DNA of 64,000 nucleotides from Roseivirga ehrenbergii (lineage in GTDB: Bacteria; Bacteroidota; Bacteroidia; Cytophagales; Cyclobacteriaceae): contig NZ_LQZQ01000001.1 in NCBI RefSeq assembly GCF_001593005.1, positions 1 through 64,000 on the forward strand. Direction: 5' to 3'. This document shows positions 1 through 8,570 of this stretch, piece after piece. Made by a program: the position numbers and the translations under genes. The notes beneath the pieces were generated by a model. That model did no database searches, was not told the DNA's origin, and saw only the letters and a program-made list of their open reading frames with translations. The number at the start of each line of letters is the position of its first letter. The stretch's first letter is position 1.

Positions 1-479
1 ACACGCCTCTCCGTACATGAGTGACCTAACTACTGGCTGAAGTAAAGTAGTAAGTTCTATAAAAGCAGATTCTGGAACAGGTAAATCACCACAACCTTTT
101 ATCACCACAGGTCGATTTTTCAACTCCTCCAAGTTAATTTCTGAAAGTGCTTCTTTGAAAAGGGAATACTCAAGCACATCAAGCCCTCCATAAACTACCT
201 TGTTAGCGTATGGCTGAAGTCTTGTCGTTAATAGCATGTAGGCCCAAGTAGGTACGATTGCGTCTTCAGAACAAAACAACGCGATATTTTTCCCTTTATA
301 TAAAGACCAATCATGATCTTTAACAAAGGCTCTAAAATCCTTCTCTTTTAAAATTAATCCTTGAAAGAGATGTTGAGCTATATCATACCTCACTCTCTCT
401 CCTTTATGATAGTAATCCTCAAGATCAATGGTGACGATTGAACTATTAGCTACGCGATTAACAATTTCTTTTTCTTCCA
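1..479 (-). CDS. DUF2480 family protein, 3' end cut by the window
   Basis: Reading the minus strand from the ATG at 477-479 gives an open frame of 159 codons that runs off the window edge, so the C-terminus is missing. It begins MEEKEIVNRVANSSIVTIDL and continues with LFQGLILKEKDFR and NIALFCSEDAIVPTWAYMLL. I recognise these as typical of DUF2480, a roughly 165-170 residue Bacteroidota family of unknown function, so probably only a few residues are lost. The start codon directly follows the stop codon of tsaB with no spacer, so the two genes are likely co-transcribed and translationally coupled. No catalytic motif or signal peptide is visible; the protein is probably cytoplasmic. Confidence 0.8.
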
Positions 480-1166
480 TTATAAAACTCTTTTTGGTTT
501 GGTTGCCACAAAGTCTTTTAAGTAGAATGGCTCGAAATAAGCCACATCTTCAAAATCACCTTTGAGAAATGCCTGATTTGCTAACAACCCTACGCTCCAG
601 GCGGAAGGTGTTATGTTCTCTATAAAAATGGCATTCGACACATTAGTTTTTAAGTCCTTGAACTTTCCAGCACCATTTCCGAAGAACAACACTTGATTGT
701 GCATCAACGTTTCATAAAAAGAGTTTTCTTCTAGAATTTTAGCGGAAGTCTTCTTCAACTCATTGAGTTCTCCATCATACAAAGCCGTGTACACCTCCAT
801 TCTTCTGGCGTCAATCATTGGGCAAAGCAATGCTCCACTGTGATTTTGACGATTCACTTCATTGGCCATTGCCAATAATGTATTGACAGCTATAAGTGGT
901 TTATCTAAAGCGTAACAAAGTCCCTTAGCAGTTGAGACACCAATTCGTAACCCTGTATATGAACCAGGGCCTTTCGAAACGGCTATTGCATCCAACTCCG
1001 ACATTTCCATTCCGACTTGTTTCATTATTTGCTCAATAACCACTGTTAGTAGAGTGGAGTGAGATTTTTCAAGAAACAGTTTCTGACTCGCCAAAGTGTT
1101 TCCATCAGTAGTTAATGCTACTGAACATACGGTTGTAGACGTTTCTATGCTTAAAATTTTCGGCAC
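480..1166 (-). CDS. tsaB: tRNA threonylcarbamoyladenosine biosynthesis protein TsaB
   Basis: TsaB is the non-catalytic partner of TsaD in the complex that makes the t6A modification at position 37 of ANN-decoding tRNAs. The 228-residue protein has the ASKHA-fold N-terminus (ILSIETSTTVCSVAL) and the family signature VSKGPGSYTGLRIGVSTAKG at about residues 63-82. Length is normal. The start codon is GTG at 1164-1166; an in-frame stop lies two codons upstream, so no longer form is possible. The gene is followed without a gap by the DUF2480 gene. TsaB alone lacks the full catalytic site, as expected for the family. Confidence 0.93.
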   Translation of the reverse strand: MPKILSIETSTTVCSVALTTDGNTLASQKLFLEKSHSTLLTVVIEQIMKQVGMEMSELDAIAVSKGPGSYTGLRIGVSTAKGLCYALDKPLIAVNTLLAMANEVNRQNHSGALLCPMIDARRMEVYTALYDGELNELKKTSAKILEENSFYETLMHNQVLFFGNGAGKFKDLKTNVSNAIFIENITPSAWSVGLLANQAFLKGDFEDVAYFEPFYLKDFVATKPKRVL

Positions 1167-1199
1167 GGATTCTTAGATAAAGTGATTATAAAGTGTTTT

Positions 1200-2015
1200 T
1201 CAGGAGAGAAGTTGAATCAACTTATCAATAATTACTACTCCTAAAAACGACACAAAGATATAACTGATGGTTCGATTGGAAAGCTTTCTGGCAATTCTTA
1301 CTCCATATGGAGAACCGATGACCACACCAAAGGACAGAACAAGCACCAAAGGCCAAACCACATAACCTATATTTTGTCCTTCAATATTTACTGTTGGTTG
1401 TGCCATTAAATTTGAGATCGTCATTACCATAGAAGTAATAAATATTACACCAAGCGAAATAGACTTGGCTTTTCTCATGCTTTGCTTCAAGCGTAAGTTA
1501 AGAATTGGGATAATTACAACTCCTCCACCAAGCCCCGACAAGGCAGATATACTTCCTGCCAAAGCCCCGGTTACTCCAAGTTGGCCGTTTGTTGACTTCT
1601 TTTCCTTATTCTCGCTATCAGAAGTACGATTACTCTTTAGCGTTCGGAACACGATAAAAGACATGAGTAGAATAATAACCACATTGAATTTATCGCGCTG
1701 ATACCAATCCGTTTGAACAATGAACTGTAAAACCAAAAGTGAGATGACTGTACCGAAGAACCCGACTATCAAAACTTCCTTCCAAAAGAATTCCTTCTTT
1801 ATGATAAGCGCTACGTTTCCAGATAACGCAGCAAACATGGTTCCGACTAAAGAGTTAGCGATGGTAAACTGAACAATTTCGTAATCCGGATATCCCATAT
1901 TTCCCAAGACATACGGTAACACAAGAATATACATCACTCCTCCGCCTACCCCGATAAGGCCAGCTAAAAAGCCACCTAGTAACCCCATTAAAAACAGGAG
2001 TATAAATTCAAACAT
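1200..2015 (-). CDS. TauE/SafE-family membrane permease
   Basis: A 271-residue polytopic inner-membrane protein of the TauE/SafE (DUF81) family, whose members export or import sulfite, sulfoacetate and other small organic anions. The two-fold repeat of the family is visible: a glycine-rich LMGLLGGFLAGLIGVGGGVM near residues 9-28 and the second copy GALAGSISALSGLGGGVVII near 150-169. About seven or eight hydrophobic segments are present. The substrate cannot be read from the sequence. It lies 33 bp upstream of tsaB and 35 bp downstream of the S41 protease on the same strand, so a shared transcript is plausible although the functions are unrelated. Confidence 0.88.
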   Translation of the reverse strand: MFEFILLFLMGLLGGFLAGLIGVGGGVMYILVLPYVLGNMGYPDYEIVQFTIANSLVGTMFAALSGNVALIIKKEFFWKEVLIVGFFGTVISLLVLQFIVQTDWYQRDKFNVVIILLMSFIVFRTLKSNRTSDSENKEKKSTNGQLGVTGALAGSISALSGLGGGVVIIPILNLRLKQSMRKAKSISLGVIFITSMVMTISNLMAQPTVNIEGQNIGYVVWPLVLVLSFGVVIGSPYGVRIARKLSNRTISYIFVSFLGVVIIDKLIQLLS

Positions 2016-2050
2016 TCAGTGGGAATATATATGAGGTGATTTATTTAAGC

Positions 2051-3706
2051 CTAGTTTCCTGCCAAGATGCTTTCGTACAAGCTATGGTCTGAAAGCAACT
2101 CAAGTGCCTTACTAAGATCGAGGTCATTTTCAAAAGAAGCGAGAAGACGCCCTTCTTCTAAATATGTTCTCATGACAAATTCCTCTTTTAGCAATTGTTT
2201 GATTTCTGCTTTTGCCAACTCGATGTCATTGGATCTACTGTGAGCCAGTTTAGCCTCTAAAGCCGAAAGCTCAGTACTGATGTTTTTCAGTCCTCCTGTT
2301 TCTTCAGCTACTTCCTTAAGCTTTCTAAGTTGAATTTCTAAAGGGCTAGAATAATCGAATTCTTGACTAACTGCCCAGTTTTTAAAATCATTAAATATCT
2401 GATCTGTGATTTCAAAATCTTTAATACTGGTTATGGAGTCAAGCTTTACCGCGTAGGCATTTCCAAATTTGAGTAACAAATTTTCTGAAAGAATACCTTT
2501 GGTAACCGGAGCGTAGCCCTTTCTATCTACTAAAATATCAGGATCAACCCCTCCGCCATCATACACGGATCTCCCATTTCTTGTACGGAAGAGGGTTTTT
2601 AAGGAATCTGCCACCTTACCCACGCTTCCATCTTCATTTCGATGTGTGTAGTCTAGCGCCTGTATACATCTACCGCTAGGGGTGTAGTATTTTGCAATTG
2701 TAACTTTCATTTGGGAATTGTATGAAAGCGGTAATGTTTGTTGAACCAAACCTTTTCCATAAGATTTTTGACCAATCACCACCCCTCTGTCATAATCTTG
2801 CATTACTCCTGCAACAATTTCAGCTGCCGAAGCACTCATGCTTGAAGTTAAAACCACCAAAGGAATTTCTTCATCCGTTGAGGTATTTAGTGTTTTATAG
2901 GTTGCGTTAGTTTCCTCGAGTTTGCCTTTTGTGGTGACTACCAATTCTCCTTTCGGAATGAATATATTAGAAATGTTCACCGCTTCGCTTAATAGACCGC
3001 CAGGATTACCTCGCAAGTCCAAGATGATTTTAGTAGCCCCTTGCTTCTTCAGTTCCCTTAAAGCAGCTTTAACTTCTTTCGATGCATCAGGAGTAAAGCC
3101 TGTTTGTTTAATAAGCCCAACATCGGCACTGACCATTCCAAAATAAGGAACATTTGGTAAGTCTATTTTTTCCAAACCAACTGTGAAACTGAGTTTACCC
3201 ACATTTTCGCGGAGCACTTCAATAGCTACCTTTTTTGAAGCCTGTCCTTTAATGTATTCACTAGCCCGATCGAATTTTCCCTTTACATCCAGACCATCGA
3301 TAGATATGATTTCATCACCACGTTTTAAGCCTGCCTTATCGGCAGAAAAGCCTTTATCTGGCATTACAATCATCACTTTCCCATCTAAAAAAGCTACCTG
3401 CGCCCCTATACCGCCATATTCACCTGTGTTTTCGGTGCGCACATCCTCAATCTCATCTTCAGAATAATAATTAGTATAGGGATCAAGTTTGGACAGCATA
3501 CCATCAATTCCATTTCTCATAAAAGTATTGGGATTGATGTCATCTACATATTTAGCATTCACCTCCTTAAACATGGTGGCGAAAATGTCGAGGTTTTTAA
3601 GGATCTCGAAATATTTATCATTCTGTGGGGCGGTAAATGACCACAGACCGAAAGCCATCATTGCTGAAAGTGCCAGATATCTTTTCTTAAACTTGACCTT
3701 TGCCAT
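2051..3706 (-). CDS. S41-family C-terminal processing peptidase (CtpA/Prc type)
   Basis: A periplasmic or membrane-anchored serine protease that degrades or trims proteins from the C-terminus. With the start at 3706 it has 551 residues and begins MAKVKFKKRYLALSAMMAFG, a good signal or anchor sequence; a start 13 codons further upstream would give an unlikely polar leader. Order: signal or anchor, N-terminal helices, PDZ domain (GGIGAQVAFLDGKVM through LKRGDEIISIDG), then the S41 core. The catalytic Ser is S293 in SMSASAAEI and the Lys is K318 in SYGKG, 25 residues later as in Tsp/Prc. A C-terminal helical tail follows. No special partner is suggested by the neighbours. Confidence 0.93.
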   Translation of the reverse strand: MAKVKFKKRYLALSAMMAFGLWSFTAPQNDKYFEILKNLDIFATMFKEVNAKYVDDINPNTFMRNGIDGMLSKLDPYTNYYSEDEIEDVRTENTGEYGGIGAQVAFLDGKVMIVMPDKGFSADKAGLKRGDEIISIDGLDVKGKFDRASEYIKGQASKKVAIEVLRENVGKLSFTVGLEKIDLPNVPYFGMVSADVGLIKQTGFTPDASKEVKAALRELKKQGATKIILDLRGNPGGLLSEAVNISNIFIPKGELVVTTKGKLEETNATYKTLNTSTDEEIPLVVLTSSMSASAAEIVAGVMQDYDRGVVIGQKSYGKGLVQQTLPLSYNSQMKVTIAKYYTPSGRCIQALDYTHRNEDGSVGKVADSLKTLFRTRNGRSVYDGGGVDPDILVDRKGYAPVTKGILSENLLLKFGNAYAVKLDSITSIKDFEITDQIFNDFKNWAVSQEFDYSSPLEIQLRKLKEVAEETGGLKNISTELSALEAKLAHSRSNDIELAKAEIKQLLKEEFVMRTYLEEGRLLASFENDLDLSKALELLSDHSLYESILAGN

Positions 3707-3812
3707 ACACTGTTTGTTGATTTGCATTACAACGGGGGAATGCAACTCTTGTTTTTTCTAATTACTTATTCGGCTGAATGCCTCAATATATGGCTTAGCG
3801 ACTAGAAAGCAT

Positions 3813-3840
3813 AAAAAAACCTAAGCGAATGGCTAAGGTT
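3813..3840 (-). terminator. Rho-independent terminator after the YtxH gene
   Basis: On the minus strand a 9-bp stem with one mismatch (AACCTTAGC / GCTTAGGTT, loop of five) is followed by seven T. It begins 28 bp after the YtxH stop and lies upstream of the S41 protease gene, separating the two transcription units. Confidence 0.75.
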
Positions 3841-3868
3841 TTATATGTGTATTTAAAATCTTGATCGA

Positions 3869-4165
3869 TTAGGCGTGAAGTGCTTTGCTTGCTTTATCTA
3901 CACCATTTTTTGTTTTCTCCGCAGCAGTTTCAAGAGAAGCGTTATACTTTCCTTTTGCTGTTTCTAAAGTTTCAGCGTACTTCTCTTTTGCTTTATCTAC
4001 TTGTTCAGATATTGCTTCATTGGCAGACGAAGCTAGCTCCTTAGTTCCTTTTGCAATCTTCTTGCGTGTTTTCTTTCCGCTATCTGGCGCCATCAAAACG
4101 CCTGTAATTAGTCCTGCTGCTGCACCTGCTACTACTCCCGTTATTATTTTTGCTGTATTATTCAT
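3869..4165 (-). CDS. YtxH domain-containing small envelope protein
   Basis: A 98-residue protein with an N-terminal glycine/alanine-rich membrane segment (IITGVVAGAAAGLITGVLMA) directly followed by the YtxH hallmark APDSGKKTRKKI. The rest is a lysine/glutamate/alanine-rich amphipathic helix with repeats of the type KAKEKYAETLETAKGKYNAS, probably a coiled coil. YtxH proteins are linked to general stress in Firmicutes and are widespread in Bacteroidota, where their role is not defined. The gene is probably monocistronic: it has a terminator behind it and about 160 bp of non-coding DNA between its start and rnpA. High lysine and alanine content with few aromatics is normal for the family. Confidence 0.85.
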   Translation of the reverse strand: MNNTAKIITGVVAGAAAGLITGVLMAPDSGKKTRKKIAKGTKELASSANEAISEQVDKAKEKYAETLETAKGKYNASLETAAEKTKNGVDKASKALHA

Positions 4166-4328
4166 GTTCTAAAAATTTAAGTTAAGTATAATTGATTTTC
4201 ACTTACCTATATAGAGAATAACATACCAATACTTAAAAAGCTCATTCAAACCGATGAAACACCGATTTTAAACCAAAAATGAAAATTAAGTGTGTATATA
4301 CCTCTACACCACTGGGGAGTTTATCGCA

Positions 4329-4706
4329 CTAAATGTGGATTTTAACGAGTTGAGTAATCAATTTCTTCATTCTGAAATCGATCATTTTGGAGTCGTGGAT
4401 TTCCTTACCCGTATATACCAGCCCTATCAATAAAGAAGGCATTGGCTGATCTTCGGTCTGAAAAAGAAGATGTTTATTTAAACGATAAGCCTCTTTCACC
4501 CTGCGTTTAATCAGATTTCTATCAACAGCATTTTTGAATCTTCGTTTAGCTACGGAAACCAAAAATTGGTTGACAGATTTTTCGGGAGAATAAGGCAAGT
4601 ACATTACCTTAAAAGGGTACAAATAAAAAGAGGAGCCTTTTTCAAAAAGCTCCTGAATTAGTTTTTTGCTATGCAATCTTTCCTCTTTCGGGAAGTTGTA
4701 TGTCAA
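4329..4706 (-). CDS. rnpA: Ribonuclease P protein component
   Basis: The 125-residue basic protein subunit of RNase P, which helps the catalytic RNA remove 5' leaders from pre-tRNAs. It starts MTYNFPKEERLHSKKLIQEL. It contains the basic RNR-type motif region FKNAVDRNLIKRRVKEAYR, at about residues 57-75, that contacts the RNA. It follows rpmH by 59 bp on the same strand, the classical rpmH-rnpA order found near many bacterial origins. No yidC or yidD follows here; the next gene downstream is the YtxH gene. Confidence 0.95.
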   Translation of the reverse strand: MTYNFPKEERLHSKKLIQELFEKGSSFYLYPFKVMYLPYSPEKSVNQFLVSVAKRRFKNAVDRNLIKRRVKEAYRLNKHLLFQTEDQPMPSLLIGLVYTGKEIHDSKMIDFRMKKLITQLVKIHI

Positions 4707-4765
4707 TTTGGTAGTTTCTATGACTTAGAGGTTCTAAATGAACAAAACCTCAACCTAGGAAAAGA

Positions 4766-4924
4766 TTACCTCTTGCCCTTTTTCTCGTCAGAAACAGTCA
4801 GCTTATGTCTGCCTTTAGCTCTTCTACTTGCTAAAACGCGTCTACCATTAGCCGATTCCATTCTTGCTCTGAAGCCGTGCTTGTTCTTTCTTTTTCTCTG
4901 CGAAGGTTGGAATGTTCTTTTCAT
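4766..4924 (-). CDS. rpmH: 50S ribosomal protein L34
   Basis: A 52-residue, very basic protein beginning [20 protein letters not shown] and containing [18 protein letters not shown], the complete L34 pattern. L34 sits near the exit tunnel of the large ribosomal subunit. The start ATG is at 4922-4924 and the stop at 4766-4768. A strong Bacteroidota-type promoter lies 39 bp upstream, and rnpA follows. The eubacterial core FQPSxxxRxxxHGFRxRM is intact. Confidence 0.97.
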   Translation of the reverse strand: MKRTFQPSQRKRKNKHGFRARMESANGRRVLASRRAKGRHKLTVSDEKKGKR

Positions 4925-4963
4925 TATATTTTAAATTCTTTTGATCTGTTCCAAAAAGGAATG

Positions 4964-4995
4964 CAAAGATAGGTAGCTTTTTTTGATTTGCCAAC
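4964..4995 (-). promoter_or_regulatory. Promoter of rpmH-rnpA
   Basis: On the minus strand a perfect TATCTTTG (-7 element, TAnnTTTG) at 4971-4964 is preceded, 20 bases upstream, by GTTG (-33 element) at 4995-4992. The -7 box ends 39 bases before the rpmH ATG. Confidence 0.8.
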
Positions 4996-5101
4996 GTCAG
5001 TTTTAAATTGTTTGACATTAATGCTAATTCGATTCACAGGGGGCAAAAGTAGCGATTCCATTGTTATTCATACCAATGTAGTAAAGTAAATCTAGGTTCA
5101 A

Positions 5102-5132
5102 ATTGATATTATATTTAGGTGCTTTATCTTTC
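5102..5132 (+). promoter_or_regulatory. Promoter of the M61 peptidase gene, probably leaderless
   Basis: ATTG at 5102-5105, 19-base spacer, TATCTTTC at 5125-5132 (one mismatch to TAnnTTTG). Only four bases separate the -7 box from the ATG at 5137. Transcription would therefore start at or next to the start codon. Confidence 0.65.
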
Positions 5133-5136
5133 GGAC

Positions 5137-6804
5137 ATGCAATATTCAATCTCGTATACCAACCCTAATCGGCATATCATTGACATCACACTCCGTCTGA
5201 GTGACGTTAATAGCGAAGAGCTGAATCTATTCCTACCCTCATGGCGACCGGGGCGCTATACGATTCAAAACTTCGCGAAGCATATTCTTAACCTGAAAGC
5301 TTATGACGAAAATGGTATTGAGTTAAGCTGCGAGAAAGTAACAAAAGACCAGTGGTGTGTTACAGCAGATTCCTCAAAAACAGTTGAAGTGAAATACAGC
5401 TATTATGCATTTCAAATGGATGCGGGTAATTCATGGCTTGATGATGAGCAACTTTACCTGAACTTTATCAATTGCTTGATTTATGCTGAAGGCCGATTGA
5501 ATGACAAATGTGAAGTAGAGATTCACGTACCTGCAGATTACCAATTCGCTACGGGCTTGGCGCAAACAGGGCTTCATAAATTTGAGACTGACAGTTTCTA
5601 CCATTTAGTGGACAGCCCACTGGTAGCAGCCAAAAAGGTCAGAAAAATTGAATACAAGGTTTCTACGACTACATTCTATTTATGGATTATTGGCGAATTG
5701 CCAAGAACAGATGTTAAAGTGATTCGGGACTTCCGCAAGTTCACCGAACTTCAAATTGAAGTTATGGGCGAATTCCCTTCACCAGACTACCATTTCATTT
5801 ATCAATGTTTGCCCTACAAACATTACCACGGAGTTGAGCACTGGAACTCTACCGTAATTACGATTGGCCCTGCCGAAGAATTAAAAGAACGACCTCTTTA
5901 TAAAGAGTTTCTAGGCGTAAGCAGCCATGAACTTTTCCACACTTGGAATGTGATCAGGCTTCGACCTAAAGAAATGACGCCTTACGATTTTCAGCATGAA
6001 AATTACCATGAAACTGGTTTTGTCACTGAAGGTGTGACTACATATTATGGTGACTTATTTTTAAAACGAAGTGGCGTTTTTAGTCTCGAAGAATACCTTG
6101 GAGAACTGAACAAACTACTGGAGCGGCATTACCTCAACGAAGGTAGAAAGAACATGTCCGTAGCAAGTTCATCGTTCGACTTATGGCTAGACGGTTATGA
6201 GAAAGGCGTACCCGGAAGAAAAGTATCTATATATAATGAAGGTGCTTTATTGGCTTTGATTCTCGATTTGAAGATTCGATTGCGTTCTGGACACCAAAGG
6301 AGTTTGGATGATGTAATGCGCTTGATGTGGCAAAAATTTGGGAAGAACCAGGCCGGATATACTTACCAAGATTACCAAAATGTATGTGAGGAAGTTTACG
6401 GAGACTCTCTTCAGTATTACTTTGAGAATTACGTTTCTGGCACCTCCCCTCTTGAAAAGGAATTGAAAGTATTGTTTCCTCAGTTTGGGTTGAGCTTCCA
6501 TGTAAAACCTTCTGAAAAGCTTGAGAAAATCTATGGATTGAAGCTAGCAGAACAAGAAGGTCGGTATTTCATTGATGCCATTGCGGCAAATTCTCCGGCA
6601 GAGCAGGTACTGAGTTTGAAAGATGAAGTTTTGAATTACAATTCCGATTTATTCAAAAGCAAAAGTCATATAGAAATTGAGGTCAATCGCTTTGGAAGAA
6701 AACTGAAGGTAGAACTTAGCCCCAATGGCGGAAATTATTTCTCGATTTATCAAGTAGAAGAAATCCAAGGGAATAACGAACTAACGCGATGGCTGGGGGA
6801 ATAA
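5137..6804 (+). CDS. M61-family peptidase (glycyl aminopeptidase-like) with C-terminal PDZ-like domain
   Basis: A 555-residue zinc metallopeptidase of family M61. The N-terminal beta domain (to about residue 170) leads to a thermolysin-like core with HELFH at residues 264-268 and a downstream glutamate in TEGVTTYYGDLF. The C-terminal 100 residues (FGLSFHVKPSEKL through NSPAEQVLSLKDEVLNYN) resemble the PDZ domain usual in this family. There is no signal peptide, so the protein is probably cytoplasmic. I chose the ATG at 5137 (MQYSISYTNPNRHI) because an upstream in-frame start at 5119 would lie inside the promoter. Family members cleave N-terminal glycine or alanine; the exact substrate is unknown. 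Confidence 0.92.
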   Translation: MQYSISYTNPNRHIIDITLRLSDVNSEELNLFLPSWRPGRYTIQNFAKHILNLKAYDENGIELSCEKVTKDQWCVTADSSKTVEVKYSYYAFQMDAGNSWLDDEQLYLNFINCLIYAEGRLNDKCEVEIHVPADYQFATGLAQTGLHKFETDSFYHLVDSPLVAAKKVRKIEYKVSTTTFYLWIIGELPRTDVKVIRDFRKFTELQIEVMGEFPSPDYHFIYQCLPYKHYHGVEHWNSTVITIGPAEELKERPLYKEFLGVSSHELFHTWNVIRLRPKEMTPYDFQHENYHETGFVTEGVTTYYGDLFLKRSGVFSLEEYLGELNKLLERHYLNEGRKNMSVASSSFDLWLDGYEKGVPGRKVSIYNEGALLALILDLKIRLRSGHQRSLDDVMRLMWQKFGKNQAGYTYQDYQNVCEEVYGDSLQYYFENYVSGTSPLEKELKVLFPQFGLSFHVKPSEKLEKIYGLKLAEQEGRYFIDAIAANSPAEQVLSLKDEVLNYNSDLFKSKSHIEIEVNRFGRKLKVELSPNGGNYFSIYQVEEIQGNNELTRWLGE

Positions 6805-6869
6805 GCACAACAAACCGTTGGTAAAGGATTGATTGTTATGCATCTAGGATGATTCTACCTTTCATTCTT

Positions 6870-7736
6870 ATGAAAAAAGCTTACTCAATATTATTCTTTG
6901 GTTTATTCCTTGTTGCGCTTGGGGCCTGCTCCAAAACGGAGACAGCCTCTAAACCTGAAACCGCATACTCTGGTGGAAAGCTCTTTATTATTGGTGGTGG
7001 CTCTCGGCCTGCCTCACTAATTAATAGCATGATTGATGAATCTGGGATTCGCGAAGGAGGTTATGCTTTGGTTTTACCCATGGCCACCACATTGCCCGAC
7101 CGTGCTATTGAATCAGGGAAAAAGCAATTTACGGACAATGGAATTTCGGCCGTAGGCGCCATAAACTTTATTGAAGGCGAAACACCTACCGAAGCACAAT
7201 TAGATTCAGTTCGGAACGCAAAACTAATTTACATTCCTGGTGGAAGTCAAAACCGTTTTATGGGTGTAGTAGCTGGTACGGAAATAGAAAAAGCCATTTG
7301 GGAAAGCTTTAACAAGGGAAGCATGATTGCTGGCACTAGTGCTGGGGCAGCCGTGATGAGCGAAAAAATGATTACGGGCACGCAACTTTTGCGCCCTGAC
7401 GATAGCGGATTCAAAGTAATAGAACAGGGAAATACGGATTTGGCTGATGGGCTCGGCTTTATTAAAAATGCCATCATAGATCAGCACTTTGTTGTACGCA
7501 GTCGCTTTAATCGTTTACTCAGCCTGACTATGGAAAACCCGAATCTTAAATGTATTGGCATTGATGAATCCACAGCCATTGTGGTTTCGGGAAACAAGGT
7601 TAAAGTGGTCGGTCTTTCTCAAGTATTGGTTTTTGATGCAAAAGGAAAAGCTGCTCAGTTGCAAGGCTCTAAGTTGGGTTCAAAGGATATCAATTTGAGT
7701 ATCTATTTAGACGGAGACGAGTTTAGCCTGAACTAG
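6870..7736 (+). CDS. Cyanophycinase-like S51 lipoprotein
   Basis: A 288-residue protein starting MKKAYSILFFGLFLVALGAC, a lipoprotein signal with lipobox ALGAC, so it is likely anchored in the envelope. The body is a class-I glutamine-amidotransferase-like fold of peptidase family S51: LFIIGGGSRP, YIPGGSQNRF, the nucleophile elbow GTSAGAA with Ser157, then IIDQHFVVRSRFNRLLS and GIDESTAIVV. This is the pattern of cyanophycinase and related exo-dipeptidases. No cyanophycin synthetase gene is nearby, and a surface lipoprotein is more likely to cut external peptides. An in-frame ATG seven codons upstream is possible but spoils the signal sequence. Confidence 0.85.
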   Translation: MKKAYSILFFGLFLVALGACSKTETASKPETAYSGGKLFIIGGGSRPASLINSMIDESGIREGGYALVLPMATTLPDRAIESGKKQFTDNGISAVGAINFIEGETPTEAQLDSVRNAKLIYIPGGSQNRFMGVVAGTEIEKAIWESFNKGSMIAGTSAGAAVMSEKMITGTQLLRPDDSGFKVIEQGNTDLADGLGFIKNAIIDQHFVVRSRFNRLLSLTMENPNLKCIGIDESTAIVVSGNKVKVVGLSQVLVFDAKGKAAQLQGSKLGSKDINLSIYLDGDEFSLN

Positions 7737-7768
7737 TTTTCTTAAGCTCAAACTCTCTTTTTAGCAAC

Positions 7769-7804
7769 TTTGTAAAGCAGACCAAAAATCTATTGCTAGT
7801 TTTG
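7769..7804 (+). promoter_or_regulatory. Possible promoter of the YigZ gene, leaderless arrangement
   Basis: A perfect TAGTTTTG at 7797-7804 ends three bases before the ATG at 7808. The nearest TTTG is at 7769-7772, giving a 24-base spacer, longer than usual, so the -33 assignment is weak. Confidence 0.4.
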
Positions 7805-7807
7805 GGC

Positions 7808-8425
7808 ATGAGTGCCGACTATTACAAAACCATTTCGAAAACTTCAGAAGCGCTTTATAAAGAAAAAGGCAGCAAGTTCTTGGCATTTGCTTTTCCCGTT
7901 CGGAACGAAGAAGAAGTGAAGGAAAACTTAGAAGCCCTCCGCAAACAGTATTACGATGCACGCCACCATTGCTATGCCTATATATATGGTGTAAATGGAG
8001 AACACTACCGTGCCAATGACGATGGAGAGCCTAACCATTCCGCTGGAGACCCCATTCTTGGACAAATAAAATCGAAGGAGCTTACCAATACCTTGGTGGT
8101 AGTCGTACGCTACTTTGGCGGCACCAAATTAGGGGTTGGTGGATTGATCAGTGCTTATAAAATTGCTACTGCCGAAGCGCTCGATCTAAATGAGATCATC
8201 GAGAAACCTATCACTCAAAGTTTCACTCTTGATTTTCCCTATGAAGAAATGAACGAGGTGCAACGCTTGGTAAAAGAGCTGGATTTAGAAATCACCAATC
8301 AGACCTTTGAAATTACTTGTAGTATGAAAGTGGACGTACTCTTAAGTAAAATCGAAATTTTCGAAAGCAAGGTCAAACTTCTTCAAGATTTGAGTCATGA
8401 CATTAAATTAACCTCAAACGGTTAA
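7808..8425 (+). CDS. YigZ/IMPACT family protein
   Basis: A 205-residue protein with the UPF0029 (IMPACT N-terminal) domain: SKFLAFAFPVRNEEEV, HHCYAYIYG, NDDGEPNHSAGDPILGQI and VVVRYFGGTKLGVGGLISAY. A DUF1949-type ferredoxin-like domain fills the last 65 residues. Eukaryotic IMPACT and yeast Yih1 bind Gcn1 and damp the Gcn2 response. The bacterial role is unknown, although ribosome or translation-factor binding has been suggested. It follows the S51 gene on the same strand by 71 bp. The ATG at 7808 (MSADYYKTISKTSEAL) is preferred because a promoter box sits immediately before it. Confidence 0.92.
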   Translation: MSADYYKTISKTSEALYKEKGSKFLAFAFPVRNEEEVKENLEALRKQYYDARHHCYAYIYGVNGEHYRANDDGEPNHSAGDPILGQIKSKELTNTLVVVVRYFGGTKLGVGGLISAYKIATAEALDLNEIIEKPITQSFTLDFPYEEMNEVQRLVKELDLEITNQTFEITCSMKVDVLLSKIEIFESKVKLLQDLSHDIKLTSNG

Positions 8426-8570
8426 AATCTTATCTGCCAATACCGCTTACAGCTTTTCGCTAAGCACAATAAAGTCAATCACTTATATTAAGTTTTAAGT
8501 TCGTTTTAAGCCTATTTTTTCAAGCCGCTTAACCCAGAACACGACAACCTTAGACTTTAAAATTTAGCGA

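Noticed and set aside
5119-5136. Earlier start of the M61 gene at 5119
   Set aside because: These codons overlap the -7 promoter box, so they would not be transcribed from it.
6870-7736. S51 protein as evidence for cyanophycin storage
   Set aside because: It carries a lipoprotein signal and no cyanophycin synthetase or ligase is near; a surface exo-dipeptidase is more likely.
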